64,000 nt of DNA from Saussurea involucrata (lineage: Eukaryota > Streptophyta > Magnoliopsida > Asterales > Asteraceae). The notes beneath the pieces were generated by a model. That model was not told where the DNA came from. It searched no databases and worked only from the letters and a program-made list of their open reading frames with translations. Shown here in pieces: positions 1 to 13,067 of this stretch; positions within the stretch are counted from its first letter, which is position 1; each line of letters starts with the position of its first letter. Made by a program: the position numbers and the translations under genes. Location: NCBI GenBank assembly GCA_033807775.1, contig JAWVWS010001039.1, positions 62,001-126,000 of the forward strand, given 5' to 3'.

Positions 1-60
1 ATCGTCAAAACGCTTGTAGGACGGAAGCTGTAACTTTTCAAAGTTGTTTTCTACTAAAAA

Positions 61-235
61 CTAGGGGTGAGCATCGGTCGGGTCGGGTCGGGCCGAAAAA
101 CCCCCATCCCGATCAGGGTTTGGGTGGACAAAACAGGCCCCGAAACCCTTCCTAAGTAAAGTTCGAGTTTCGGACTTTGGGTCTAATCGGTTTTCGGGTT
201 CATCGGGTCGGGTTCATCGGGTTTCGGACTTAGAT
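61..235 (+). repeat. GC-rich, TCGGG-rich segment of the monomer (first copy)
   Basis: Starting at CTAGGGGTGAGCATCGG, this part holds three or more TCGGG units followed by a GGCC. Next come short C-rich and G-rich blocks that are partly inverted (CCCATCCCGATC, then GGGTTT), and then a 14-bp direct repeat ending in TTCATCGGG. It is far richer in CpG than the rest of the monomer. All common length variants of the satellite fall here: plus or minus one TCGGG, and plus or minus the 14-bp unit. The opening resembles the AGGGGTG...CGGTTCGG ends seen in some plant hAT-like MITEs. No matching inverted end is visible in the monomer, so a transposon origin is only a suggestion. Confidence 0.7.
196..221 (+). 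other. G-quadruplex-type motif, representative monomer copy
   Basis: Four GGG tracts (196-198, 205-207, 210-212, 219-221) are separated by TTCATC, TC and TTCATC. This meets the G3+ N1-7 pattern used to predict G-quadruplexes. The same arrangement recurs in nearly every monomer of the window. It is on the + strand up to 53830 and on the - strand after it. Monomers with the 14-bp deletion lose two of the tracts. Folding is a prediction from sequence and has not been shown. Confidence 0.6.
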
Positions 236-3200
236 CTAAGCATAAAGTTCTGTTTGTTGAAAAATCCGTATAAAATCACTCACTCATTGGTCAGATTGAG
301 GTGTATAATATATCGATGGAAATCTCTCTGTGTCTAGAACAACTTTCTAGTTTACAACGAGATCTAATTGCGACTTTAAGGGGCTCGAAATAATGTATTT
401 CCAAAACTGGTCATGTTAAAACGGGTTTTGAGCACTGTTTTTGTAAAATTAATATAAAATTGGTCATTGATCCAAAAAATATGCATTTTAGACGATTAGA
501 TTCCTAAGAAATAGTAGTACGTTTTTAATTTAGATGTCAAATCTTAATTTGTTCTCTAAGTATGGGTAAATCGTCAAAACGCTTGTAGGACGGAAGCAAT
601 AACTTTTAAAAGTTGTTTTCTACTAAAAACTAGGCGTGAGCATCGGTCGGGTCGGGTCGGGCCGAAAAACCCCCATCCCGATCGGGTTTTGGGTGGACAA
701 AACAGGCCCCGAAACCCTTCCTAAGTAAAGTTCGAGTTTCGGACTTTGGGTCTAATCGGTTTTCGGGTTCATCGGGTCGGGTTCATCGGGTTTCGGACTT
801 AGATCTAAGCATAAAGTTCTGTTTGTTGAAAAATCCGTATAAAATCACTCACTCATTGGTCTGATTGAGGTGTATAATATATCGATGGAAAGCTCTCTGT
901 GTCTAGAACAACTTTCTAGTTTACAACGAGATCTAATTGCGACTTTAAGGGGCTCGAAATAATGTATTTCCAAAACTGGTCATGTTAAAATGGGTTTTGC
1001 GCACTGTTTTTTTTTAAAATTCATATAAAATTTGTCATTGATCCAAAAAATATGCATTTTAGACGATTAGATTCCTATGAAATAGTAGTACGTTTTTAAT
1101 TTTGATGTCAAATCTTAATTTGTTCTCTAAGTGTGGGTAAATCGTCAAAACGCTTGTAGGACGGAAGCTGTAACTTTTCAAAGTTGTTTTCTACTAAAAA
1201 CTAGGGGTGAGCATCGGTCGGGTCGGGTCGGGCCAAAAAACCCCCATCCCGGTCGGGTTTTGGGTGGACAAAATAGGCCCCGAAACCCTTCCTAAGTAAA
1301 GCTCGAGTTTCGGACTTTGGGTCTAATCGGGTTTCGGGTTCATCGGGTCGGGTTCATCGGGTTTCGGACTTAGATCTAAGCATAAAGTTCTGTTTGTTGA
1401 AAAATCCGTATAAAATCACTCACTCATTGGTCTGATTGAGGTGTATAATATATCGATGGAAAGCTCTCTGTGTCTAGAACAACTTTCTAGTTTACAACGA
1501 GATCTAATTGCGACTTTAAGGGGCTCGAAATAATGTATTTCCAAAACTGGTCATGTTAAAACGGGTTTTGCGCACTGTTTTTGTAAAATTCATATAAAAT
1601 TGGTCATTGATCCAAAAAATATGCATTTTAGACGATTAGATTCCTAAGAAATAGTAGTACGTTTTTAATTTAGATGTCAAATCTTAATTTGTTCTCTAAG
1701 TATGGGTAAATCGTCAAAACGCTTGTAGGACGGAAGCTATAACTTTTCAAAGTTGTTTTCTACTAAAAACTAGGGGTGAGCATCGGTCGGGTCGGGTCGG
1801 GCCGAAAAACCCCCATCCCGATCGGGTTTTGGGTGGACAAAACAGGCCCCGAAACCCTTCCTAAGTAAAGCTCGAGTTTCGGACTTTGGGTCTAATCGGT
1901 TTTCGGGTTCATCGGGTCGGGTTCATCGGGTTTCGGACTTAGATCTAAGCATAAAGTTCTGTTTGTTGAAAAATCCGTATAAAATCACTCACTCATTGGT
2001 CTGATTGAGGTGTATAATATATCGATGGAAAGCTGTCTGGGTCTAGAACAACTTTCTAGTTTACAACAAGATCTAATTGCGACTTTAAGGGGCTCGAAAT
2101 AATGTATTTCCAAAACTGGTCATGTTAAAACGGGTTTTGTGCACTGTTTTTGTAAAATTCATATAAAATTGGTCATTGATCCAAAAAATATGCATTTTAG
2201 ACGATTAGATTCCTAAGAAATAGTAGTACGTTTTTAATTTAGATGTCAGATCTTAATTTGTTCTCTAAGTATGGGTAAATCGTCAAAACGCTTGTAGGAC
2301 GGAAGCTGTAACTTTTCAAAGTTGTTTTCTACTAAAAACTAGGGGTGAGCATCGGTCGGGTCGGGTCGGGCCGAAAACCCCCCATCCCGATCGGGTTTTG
2401 GGTGGACAAAACAGGCCCCGAAACCCTTCCTAAGTAAAGTTCGAGTTTCGGACTTTGGGTCTAATCGGTTTTCGGGTTCATCGGGTCGGGTTCATCGGGT
2501 TTCGGACTTAGATCTAAGCATAAAGTTTTGTTTGTTGAAAAATCCGTATAAAATCACTCACTCATTGGTCTGATTGAGGTGTATAATATATCGATGGAAA
2601 TCTCTCTGTGTCTAGAACAACTTTCTAGTTTACAACGAGATCTAATTGCGACTTTAAGGGGCTCGAAATAATGTATTTCCAAAACTGGTCATGTTAAAAC
2701 GGGTTTTGCGCACTGTTTTTGTAAAATTCATATAAAATTGGTCATTGATCCAAAAAATATGCATTTTAGACGATTAGATTCCTAAGAAATAGTAGTACGT
2801 TTTTAATTTAGATGTCAAATCTTAATTTGTTCTCTAAGTATGGGTAAATCGTCAAAACGCTTGTAGGACGGAAGCTATAACTTTTCAAAGTTGTTTTCTA
2901 CTAAAAACTAGGGGTGAGCATCGGTCGGGTCGGGTCGGGCCGAAAAACCCCCATCCCGATCGGGTTTTGGGTGGACAAAACAGGCCCCGAAACCCTTCCT
3001 AAGTAAAGTTCGAGTTTCGGACTTTGGGTCTAATCGGTTTTCGGGTTCATCGGGCCGGGTTCATCGGGTTTCGGAATTAGATCTAAGCATAAAGTTCTGT
3101 TTGCTGAAAAATCCGTATAAAATCACTCACTCATTGGTCTGATTGAGGTGTATAATATATCGATGGAAAGCTCTCTGTGTCTAGAACAACTTTCTAGTTT

Positions 3201-4104
3201 ACAACGAGATCTAATTGCGACTTTAAGGGGCTCGAAATAATGTATTTCCAAAACTGGTCATTTTAAAACGGGTTTTGCGCACTGCTTTTTGTAAAATTCA
3301 TATAAAATTGGTCATTGATCCAAAAAATATGCATTTTAGACGATTAGATTCCTAAGAAATAGTAGTACGTTTTTAATTTAGATGTCAAATCTTAATTTGT
3401 TCTCTAAGTATGGGTAAATCGTCAAAACGCTTGTAGGACGGAAGCTGTAACTTTTCAAAGTTGTTTTCTACTAAAAACTAGGGGTGAGCATCGGTCGGGT
3501 CGGGTCGGGCCAAAAAACCCCCTTCCCGATCGGGTTTTGGGTGGACAAAACAGGCCCCGAAACCCTTCCTAAGTAAAGTTCGAGTTTCGGACTTTGGGTC
3601 TAATCGGTTTTCGGGTTCATCGGGTCGGGTTCATCGGGCTTCGGACTTAGATCTAAGCATAAAGTTCTGTTTGTTGAAAAATCCGTATAAAATCACTCAC
3701 TCATTGGTCTGATTGAGGTGTATAATATATCGATGGAAAGCTTTCTGTGTCTAGAACAACTTTCTAGTTTACAACGAGATCTAATTGCGACTTTAAGGGG
3801 CTCGAAATAATGTATTTCCAAAACTGGTCATGTTAAAACGGGTTTTGCGCACTGTTTTTGTAAAATTCATATAAAATTGGTCATTGATCCAAAAAATATG
3901 CATTTTAGACGATTAGATTCCTAAGAAATAGTAGTACGTTTTTAATTTAGATGTCAAATCTTAATTTGTTCTCTAAGTATGGGTAAATCGTCAAAACGCT
4001 TGTAGGACGGAAGCTGTAACTTTTCAAAGTTGTTTTCTACTAAAAACTAGGGGTGAGCATCGGTCGGGTCGGGTCGGGCCGAAAAACCCCCATCCCGATC
4101 AGGG

Positions 4105-7100
4105 TTTGGGTGGACAAAACAGGCCCCGAAACCCTTCCTAAGTAAAGTTCGAGTTTCGGACTTTGGGTCTAATCGGTTTTCGGGTTCATCGGGTCGGGTT
4201 CATCGGGTTTCGGACTTAGATCTAAGCATAAAGTTCTGTTTGTTGAAAAATCCGTATAAAATCACTCACTCATTGGTCAGATTGAGGTGTATAATATATC
4301 GATGGAAATCTCTCTGTGTCTAGAACAACTTTCTAGTTTACAACGAGATCTAATTGCGACTTTAAGGGGCTCGAAATAATGTATTTCCAAAACTGGTCAT
4401 GTTAAAACGGGTTTTGAGCACTGTTTTTGTAAAATTAATATAAAATTGGTCATTGATCCAAAAAATATGCATTTTAGACGATTAGATTCCTAAGAAATAG
4501 TAGTACGTTTTTAATTTAGATGTCAAATCTTAATTTGTTCTCTAAGTATGGGTAAATCGTCAAAACGCTTGTAGGACGGAAGCTATAACTTTTAAAAGTT
4601 GTTTTCTACTAAAAACTAGGCGTGAGCATCGGTCGGGTCGGGTCGGGCCGAAAAACCCCCATCCCGATCGGGTTTTGGGTGGACAAAACAGGCCCCGAAA
4701 CCCTTCCTAAGTAAAGTTCGAGTTTCGGACTTTGGGTCTAATCGGTTTTCGGGTTCATCGGGTCGGGTTCATCGGGTTTCGGACTTAGATCTAAGCATAA
4801 AGTTCTGTTTGTTGAAAAATCCGTATAAAATCACTCACTCATTGGTCTGATTGAGGTGTATAATATATCGATGGAAAGCTCTCTGTGTCTAGAACAACTT
4901 TCTAGTTTACAACGAGATCTAATTGCGACTTTAAGGGGCTCGAAATAATGTATTTCCAAAACTGGTCATGTTAAAATGGGTTTTGCGCACCGTTTTTGTA
5001 AAATTCATATAAAATTGGTCATTGATCCAAAAAATATGCATTTTAGACGATTAGATTCCTATGAAATAGTAGTACGTTTTTAATTTTGATGTCAAATCTT
5101 AATTTGTTCTCTAAGTGTGGGTAAATCGTCAAAACGCTTGTAGGACGGAAGCTGTAACTTTTCAAAGTTGTTTTCTACTAAAAACTAGGGGTGAGCATCG
5201 GTCGGGTCGGGTCGGGCCAAAAAACCCCCATCCCGGTCGGGTTTTGGGTGGACAAAATAGGCCCCGAAACCCTTCCTAAGTAAAGCTCGAGTTTCGGACT
5301 TTGGGTCTAATCGGTTTTCGGGTTCATCGGGTCGGGTTCATCGGGTTTCGGACTTAGATCTAAGCATAAAGTTCTGTTTGTTGAAAAATCCGTATAAAAT
5401 CACTCACTCATTGGTCTGATTGAGGTGTATAATATATCGATGGAAAGCTCTCTGTGTCTAGAACAACTTTCTAGTTTACAACGAGATCTAATTGCGACTT
5501 TAAGGGGCTCGAAATAATGTATTTCCAAAACTGGTCATGTTAAAACAGGTTTTGCGCACTGTTTTTGTAAAATTCATATAAAATTATTCATTGATCCAAA
5601 AAATATGCATTTTAGACGATTAGATTCCTAAGAAATAGTAGTACGTTTTTAATTTAGATGTCAAATCTTAATTTGTTCTCTAAGTATGGGTAAATCGTCA
5701 AAACGCTTGTAGGACGGAAGCTATAACTTTTAAAAGTTGTTTTCTACTAAAAACTAGGCATGAGCATCGGTCGGGTCGGGTCGGGCCGAAAAACCCCCAT
5801 CCCGATCGGGTTTTGGGTGGACAAAACAGGCCCCGAAACCCTTCCTAAGTAAAGTTCGAGTTTCGGACTTTGGGTCTAATCGGTTTTCGGGTTCATCGGG
5901 TCGGGTTCATCGGGTTTCGGACTTAGATCTAAGCATAAAGTTCTGTTTGTTGAAAAATCCGTATAAAATCACTCACTCATTGGTCTGATTGAGGTGTATA
6001 ATATATCGATGGAAAGCTCTCTGTGTCTAGAACAACTTTCTAGTTTACAACGAGATCTAATTGCGACTTTAAGGGGCTCGAAATAATGTATTTCCAAAAC
6101 TGGTCATGTTAAAATGGGTTTTGCGCACTGTTTTTGTAAAATTCATATAAAATTGGTCATTGATCCAAAAAATATGCATTTTAGACGATTAGAATTCTAA
6201 GAAATAGTAGTACGTTTTTAATTTAGATGTCAAATCTTAATTTGTTCTCTAAGTATGGGTAAATCGTCAAAACGCTTGTAGGACGGAAGCTATAACTTTT
6301 CAAAGTTGTTTTCTACTAAAAACTAGGTGTGAGCATCGGTCGGGTCGGGTCGGGCCGAAAAACCCCCATCCCGATCGGGTTTTGGGTGGACAAAACAGGC
6401 CCCGAAACCCTTCCTAAGTAAAGTTCGAGTTTCGGACTTTGGGTCTAATCGGTTTTCGGGTTCATCGGGCCGGGTTCATCGGGTTTCGGAATTAGATCTA
6501 AGCATAAAGTTCTGTTTGCTGAAAAATCCGTATAAAATCACTCACTCATTGGTCTGATTGAGGTGTATAATATATCGATGGAAAGCTCTCTGTGTCTAGA
6601 ACAACTTTCTAGTTTACAACGAGATCTAATTGCGACTTTAAGGGGCTCGAAATAATGTATTTCCAAAACTGGTCATTTTAAAACGGGTTTTGCGCACTGT
6701 TTTTGTAAAATTCATATAAAATTGGTCATTGATCCAAAAAATATGCATTTTAGACGATTAGATTCCTAAGAAATAGTAGTACGTTTTTAATTTAGATGTC
6801 AAATCTTAATTTGTTCTCTAAGTATGGGTAAATCGTCAAAACGCTTGTAGGACGGAAGCTGTAACTTTTCAAAGTTGTTTTCTACTAAAAACTAGGGGTG
6901 AGCATCGGTCGGGTCGGGTCGGGCCAAAAAACCCCCTTCCCGATCGGGTTTTGGGTGGACAAAACAGGCCCCGAAACCCTTCCTAAGTAAAGTTCGAGTT
7001 TCGGACTTTGGGTCTAATCGGTTTTCGGGTTCATCGGGTTTCGGACTTAGATCTAAGCATAAAGTTCTGTTTGTTGAAAAATCCGTATAAAATCACTCAC

Positions 7101-10100
7101 TCATTGGTCTGATTGAGGTGTATAATATATCGATGGAAAGCTTTCTGTGTCTAGAACAACTTTCTAGTTTACAACGAGATCTAATTGCGACTTTAAGGGG
7201 CTCGAAATAATGTATTTCCAAAACTGGTCATGTTAAAACAGGTTTTGCGCACTGTTTTTGTAAAATTCATATAAAATTATTCATTGATCCAAAAAATATG
7301 CATTTTAGACGATTAGATTCCTAAGAAATAGTAGTACGTTTTTAATTTAGATGTCAAATCTTAATTTGTTCTCTAAGTATGGGTAAATCGTCAAAACGCT
7401 TGTAGGACGGAAGCTATAACTTTTAAAAGTTGTTTTCTACTAAAAACTAGGCGTGAGCATCGGTCGGGTCGGGTCGGGCCGAAAAACCCCCATCCCGATC
7501 GGGTTTTGGGTGGACAAAACAGGCCCCGAAACCCTTCCTAAGTAAAGTTCGAGTTTCGGACTTTGGGTCTAATCGGTTTTCGGGTTCATCGGGTCGGGTT
7601 CATCGGGTTTCGGACTTAGATCTAAGCATAAAGTTCTGTTTGTTGAAAAATCCGTATAAAATCACTCACTCATTGGTCTGATTGAGGTGTATAATATATC
7701 GATGGAAAGCTCTCTGTGTCTAGAACAACTTTCTAGTTTACAACGAGATCTAATTGCGACTTTAAGGGGCTCGAAATAATGTATTTCCAAAACTGGTCAT
7801 GTTAAAACGGGTTTTGCGCACTGTTTTTGTAAAATTCATATAAAATTGGTCATTGATCCAAAAAATATGCATTTTAGACGATTAGATTCCTATGAAATAG
7901 TAGTACGTTTTTAATTTTGATGTCAAATCTTAATTTGTTCTCTAAGTGTGGGTAAATCGTCAAAACGCTTGTAGGACGGAAGCTGTAACTTTTCAAAGTT
8001 GTTTTCTACTAAAAACTAGGGGTGAGCATCGGTCGGGTCGGGTCGGGCCAAAAAACCCCCATCCCGGTCGGGTTTTGGGTGGACAAAATAGGCCCCGAAA
8101 CCCTTCCTAAGTAAAGCTCGAGTTTCGGACTTTGGGTCTAATCGGTTTTCGGGTTCATCGGGTCGGGTTCATCGGGTTTCGGACTTGGATCTAAGCATAA
8201 AGTTCTGTTTGTTGAAAAATCCGTATAAAATCACTCACTCATTGGTCTGATTGAGGTGTATAATATATCGATGGAAAGCTCTCTGTGTCTAGAACAACTT
8301 TCTAGTTTACAACGAGATCTAATTGCGACTTTAAGGGGCTCGAAATAATGTATTTCCAAAACTGGTCATGTTAAAACAGGTTTTGCGCACTGTTTTTGTA
8401 AAATTCATATAAAATTATTCATTGATCCAAAAAATATGCATTTTAGACGATTAGATTCCTAAGAAATAGTAGTACGTTTTTAATTTAGATGTCAAATCTT
8501 AATTTGTTCTCTAAGTATGGGTAAATCGTCAAAACGCTTGTAGGACGGAAGCTGTAACTTTTCAAAGTTGTTTTCTACTAAAAACTAGGGGTGAGCATCG
8601 GTCGGGTCGGGTCGGGTCGGGCCGAAAAACCCCCATCCCGATCGGGTTTTGGGTGGACAAAACAGGCCCCGAAACCCTTCCTAAGTAAAGTTTGAGTTTC
8701 GGATTTTGGGTCTAATCGGTTTTCGGGTTCATCGGGTCGGGTTCATCGGGTTTCGGACTTAGATCTAAGCATAAAGTTCTGTTTGTTGAAAAATCCGTAT
8801 AAAATCACTCACTCATTGGTATGATTGTGGTGTATAATATATCTATGGAAATCTCTCTGTGTCTAGAACAACTTTCTAGTTTACGACGAGATCTAATTGC
8901 GACTTTAAGGGGCTCGAAATAATGTATTTCCAAAACTGGTCATGTTAAAATGGGTTTTGCGCACTGTTTTTGTAAAATTCATATAAAATTGGTCATTGAT
9001 CCAAAAAATATGCATTTTAGACGATTAGAATTCTAAGAAATAGTAGTAAGTTTTTAATTTAGATGTCAAATCTTAATTTGTTCTCTAAGTATGGGTAAAT
9101 CGTCAAAACGCTTGTAGGACGGAAGCTATAACTTTTCAAAGTTGTTTTCTACTAAAAACTAGGTGTGAGCATCGGTCGGGTCGGGTCGGGCCGAAAAACC
9201 CCCATCCCGATCGGGTTTTGGGTGGACAAAACAGGCCCCGAAACCCTTCCTAAGTAAAGTTCGAGTTTCGGACTTTGGGTCTAATCGGTTTTCGGGTTCA
9301 TCGGGCCGGGTTCATCGGGTTTCGGAATTAGATCTAAGCATAAAGTTCTGTTTGCTGAAAAATCCGTATAAAATCACTCACTCATTGGTCTGATTGAGGT
9401 GTATAATATATCGATGGAAAGCTCTCTGTGTCTAGAACAACTTTCTAGTTTACAACGAGATCTAATTGCGACTTTAAGGGGCTCGAAATAATGTATTTCC
9501 AAAACTGGTCATTTTAAAACGGGTTTTGCGCACTGTTTTTGTAAAATTCATATAAAATTGGTCATTGATCCAAAAAATATGCATTTTAGACGATTAGATT
9601 CCTAAGAAATAGTAGTACGTTTTTAATTTAGATGTCAAATCTTAATTTGTTCTCTAAGTATGGGTAAATCGTCAAAACGCTTGTAGGACGGAAGCTGTAA
9701 CTTTTCAAAGTTGTTTTCTACTAAAAACTAGGGGTGAGCATCGGTCGGGTCGGGTCGGGCCAAAAAACCCCCTTCCCGATCGGGTTTTGGGTGGACAAAA
9801 CAGGCCCCGAAACCCTTCCTAAGTAAAGTTCGAGTTTCGGACTTTGGGTCTAATCGGTTTTCGGGTTCATCGGGTTTCGGACTTAGATCTAAGCATAAAG
9901 TTCTGTTTGTTGAAAAATCCGTATAAAATCACTCACTCATTGGTCTGATTGAGGTGTATAATATATCGATGGAAAGCTTTCTGTGTCTAGAACAACTTTC
10001 TAGTTTACAACGAGATCTAATTGCGACTTTAAGGGGCTCGAAATAATGTATTTCCAAAACTGGTCATGTTAAAACGGGTTTTGCGCACTGTTTTTGTAAA

Positions 10101-12720
10101 ATTCATATAAAATTGGTCATTGATCCAAAAAATATGCATTTTAGACGATTAGATTCCTAAGAAATAGTAGTACGTTTTTAATTTAGATGTCAAATCTTAA
10201 TTTGTACTCTAAGTAAGGGTAAATCGTCAAAACGCTTGTAGGACGGAAGCTGTAACTTTTCAAAGTTGTTTTCTACTAAAAACTAGGGGTGAGCATCGGT
10301 CGGGTCGGGTCGGGCCGAAAAACCCCCATCCCGATCGGGGTTTGGGTGGACAAAACAGGCCCCGAAACCCTTCCTAAGTAAAGTTCGAGTTTCGGACTTT
10401 GGGTCTAATCGGTTTTCGGGTTGATCGGGTCGGGTTCATCGGGTTTCGGACTTAGATCTAAGCATAAAGTTCTGTTTGTTGAAAAATCCGTATAAAATCA
10501 CTCACTCATTGGTCTGATTGAGGTGTATAATATATCGATGGAAAGCTCTCTGTGTCTAGAACAACTTTCTAGTTTACAACGAGATCTAATTGCGACTTTA
10601 AGGGGCTCGAAATAATGTATTTCCAAAACTGGTCATGTTAAAACGGGTTTTGCGCACTGTTTTTGTAAAATTCATATAAAATTGGTCATTGATCCAAAAA
10701 ATATGCATTTTAGACGATTAGATTCCTAAGAAATAGTAGTACGTTTTTAATTTAGATGTCAAATCTTAATTTGTTCTCTAAGTATGGGTAAATCGTCAAA
10801 ACGCTTGTAGGACGGAAGCTGTAACTTTTCAAAGTTGTTTTCTACTAAAAACTAGGGGTGAGCATCGGTCGGGTCGGGTCGGGCCGAAAAACCCCCATCC
10901 CGATCGGGGTTTGGGTGGACAAAACAGGCCCCGAAACCCTTCCTAAGTAAAGTTCGAGTTTCGGACTTTGGGTCTAATCGGTTTTCGGGTTCATCGGGTC
11001 GGGTTCATCGGGTTTCGGGCTTAGATCTAAGCATAAAGTTCTGTTTGTTGAAAAATCCGTATAAAATCACTCACTCATTGGTCTGATTGAGGTGTATAAT
11101 ATATCGATGGAAAGCTCTCTGTGTCTAGAACAACTTTCTTGTTTACAACGAGATCTAATTGCGACTTTAAGGGGCTCGAAATAATGTATTTCCAAAACTG
11201 GTCATGTTAAAACGGGTTTTGCGCACTGTTTTTGTAAAATTCATATAAAATTGGTCATTGATCCAAAAAATATGCATTTTAGACGATTAGATTCCTATGA
11301 AATAGTAGTACGTTTTTAATTTAGTTGTCAAATCTTAATTTGTTCTCTAAGTATGGGTAAATCGTCAAAACGCTTGTAGGACGGAAGCTGTAACTTTTCA
11401 AAGTTGTTTTCTACTAAAAACTAGGGGTGAGCATCGGTCGGGTCGGGTCGGGCCGAAAAACCCCCATCCCGATCGGGTTTGGGGTGGACAAAACAGGCCC
11501 CGAAACCCTTCCTAAGTAAAGCTCGAGTTTCGGACTTTGGGTCTAATCGGTTTTCGGGTTCATCGGGTCGGGTTCATCGGGTTTCGGACTTAGATCTAAG
11601 CATAAAGTTCTGTTTGTTGAAAAATCCGTATAAAATCACTCACTCATTGGTCTGATTGAGGTGTATAATATATCGATGGAAAGCTCTATGTGTCTAGAAC
11701 AACTTTCTAGTTTACAACGAGATCTAATTGCGACTTTAAGGGGCTCGAAATAATGTATTTCCAAAACTGGTCATGTTAAAACGGGTTTTGCGCACTGTTT
11801 TTGTAAAATCCATATAAAATTGGTCATTGATCCAAAAAATATGCATTTTAGACGATTAGATTCCTAAGAAATAGTAGTACGTTTTTAATTTAGATGTCAA
11901 ATCTTAATTTGTTCTCTAAGTATGGGTAAATCGTCAAAACGCTTGTAGGACGGAAGCTGTAACTTTTCAAAGTTGTTTTCTACTAAAAACTAGGGGTGAG
12001 CATCGGTCGGGTCGGGTCGGGCCGAAAACCCCCCATCCCGATCGGGGTTTGGGTGGACAAAACAGGCCCCGAAACCCTTCCTAAGTAAAGTTCGAGTTTC
12101 GGACTTTGGGTCTAATCGGTTTTCGGGTTGATCGGGTCGGGTTCATCGGGTTTCGGACTTAGATCTAAGCATAAAGTTCTGTTTGTTGAAAAATCCGTAT
12201 AAAATCACTCACTCATTGGTCTGATTGAGGTGTATAATATATCGATGGAAATCTCTCTGTGTCTAGAACAACTTTCTAGTTTACAACGAGATCTAATTGC
12301 GACTTTAAGGGGCTCGAAATAATGTATTTCCAAAACTGGTCATGTTAAAACGGGTTTTGCGCACTGTTTTTGTAAATTTCATATAAAATTGGTCATTGGT
12401 CCAAAAAATATGCATTTTAGACGATTAGATTCCTAAGAAATAGTAGTACGTTTTTAATTTAGATGTCAAATCTTAATTTGTTCTCTAAGTATGGGTAAAT
12501 CGTCAAAACGCTTGTAGGACGGAAGCTATAACTTTTAAAAGTTGTTTTCTACTAAAAACTAGGCGTGAGCATCGGTCGGGTCGGGTCGGGCCGAAAAACC
12601 CCCATCCCGATCGGGTTTTGGGTGGACAAAACAGGCCCCGAAACCCTTCCTAAGTAAAGTTCGAGTTTCGGACTTTGGGTCTAATCGGTTTTCGGGTTCA
12701 TCGGGTCGGGTTCATCGGGT
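4105..12720 (+). repeat. Segmental duplication of satellite, copy A
   Basis: A run of about 15 monomers matches 14324-22939 at a constant offset of 10,219 bp. Private variants are shared. These include GGCATGAGC near 5758, the extra TCGGG near 8610, TGATTGTGG near 8823, TTTACGACGAG near 8881, the altered TTTGTACTCTAAGTAAGGG near 10201, and GTAAATTTC with TTGGTCC near 12380. By eye I noted one difference, C at 4991 against T at 15210. Boundaries are approximate. They are set by GATCAGGG against GATCGGGG near 4100 on the left, and TTCGGACTT against TTCGGGCTT near 12720 on the right. Confidence 0.85.
4556..10222 (+). repeat. 5-mer higher-order repeat, two copies
   Basis: Five monomers starting at 4556, 5125, 5694, 6263 and 6832 are repeated in the same order from 7387, 7956, 8525, 9099 and 9668, with a period of 2831-2836 bp. 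Diagnostic variants: member 1 has GGCGTGAGC. Member 2 has ATCCCGGTCGGG and AAATAGG. Member 4 has GGTGTGAGC, GGGCCGGG and TTTGCTG. Member 5 has CCCCCTTCCC, GCTTTCTG and the 14-bp deletion. Member 3 differs between copies (5694 against 8525). The whole structure is repeated at 14775-20441 as part of the larger duplication. Confidence 0.85.
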
Positions 12721-13067
12721 TTCGGACTTAGATCTAAGCATAAAGTTCTGTTTGTTGAAAAATCCGTATAAAATCACTCACTCATTGGTCTGATTGAGGT
12801 GTATAATATATCGATGGAAAGCTCTCTGTGTCTAGAACAACTTTCTAGTTTACAACGAGATCTAATTGCGACTTTAAGGGGCTCGAAATAATGTATTTCC
12901 AAAACTGGTCATGTTAAAACGGGTTTTGCGCACTGTTTTTGTAAAATCCATATAAAATTGGTCATTGATCCAAAAAATATGCATTTTAGACGATTAGATT
13001 CCTAAGAAATAGTAGTACGTTTTTAATTTAGATGTCAAATCTTAATTTGTTCTCTAAGTATGGGTAA

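Noticed and set aside
385..395. RNA polymerase III B-box-like GGGGCTCGAAAT in each monomer
   Set aside because: It only partly fits GGTTCGANTCC and no A-box lies at a suitable distance upstream, so a tRNA- or SINE-derived origin is not supported.
1..569. CENP-B box or telomere repeats in the satellite
   Set aside because: No sequence matching the CENP-B box core and no TTTAGGG runs were seen, so a centromere or telomere role cannot be claimed from motifs.
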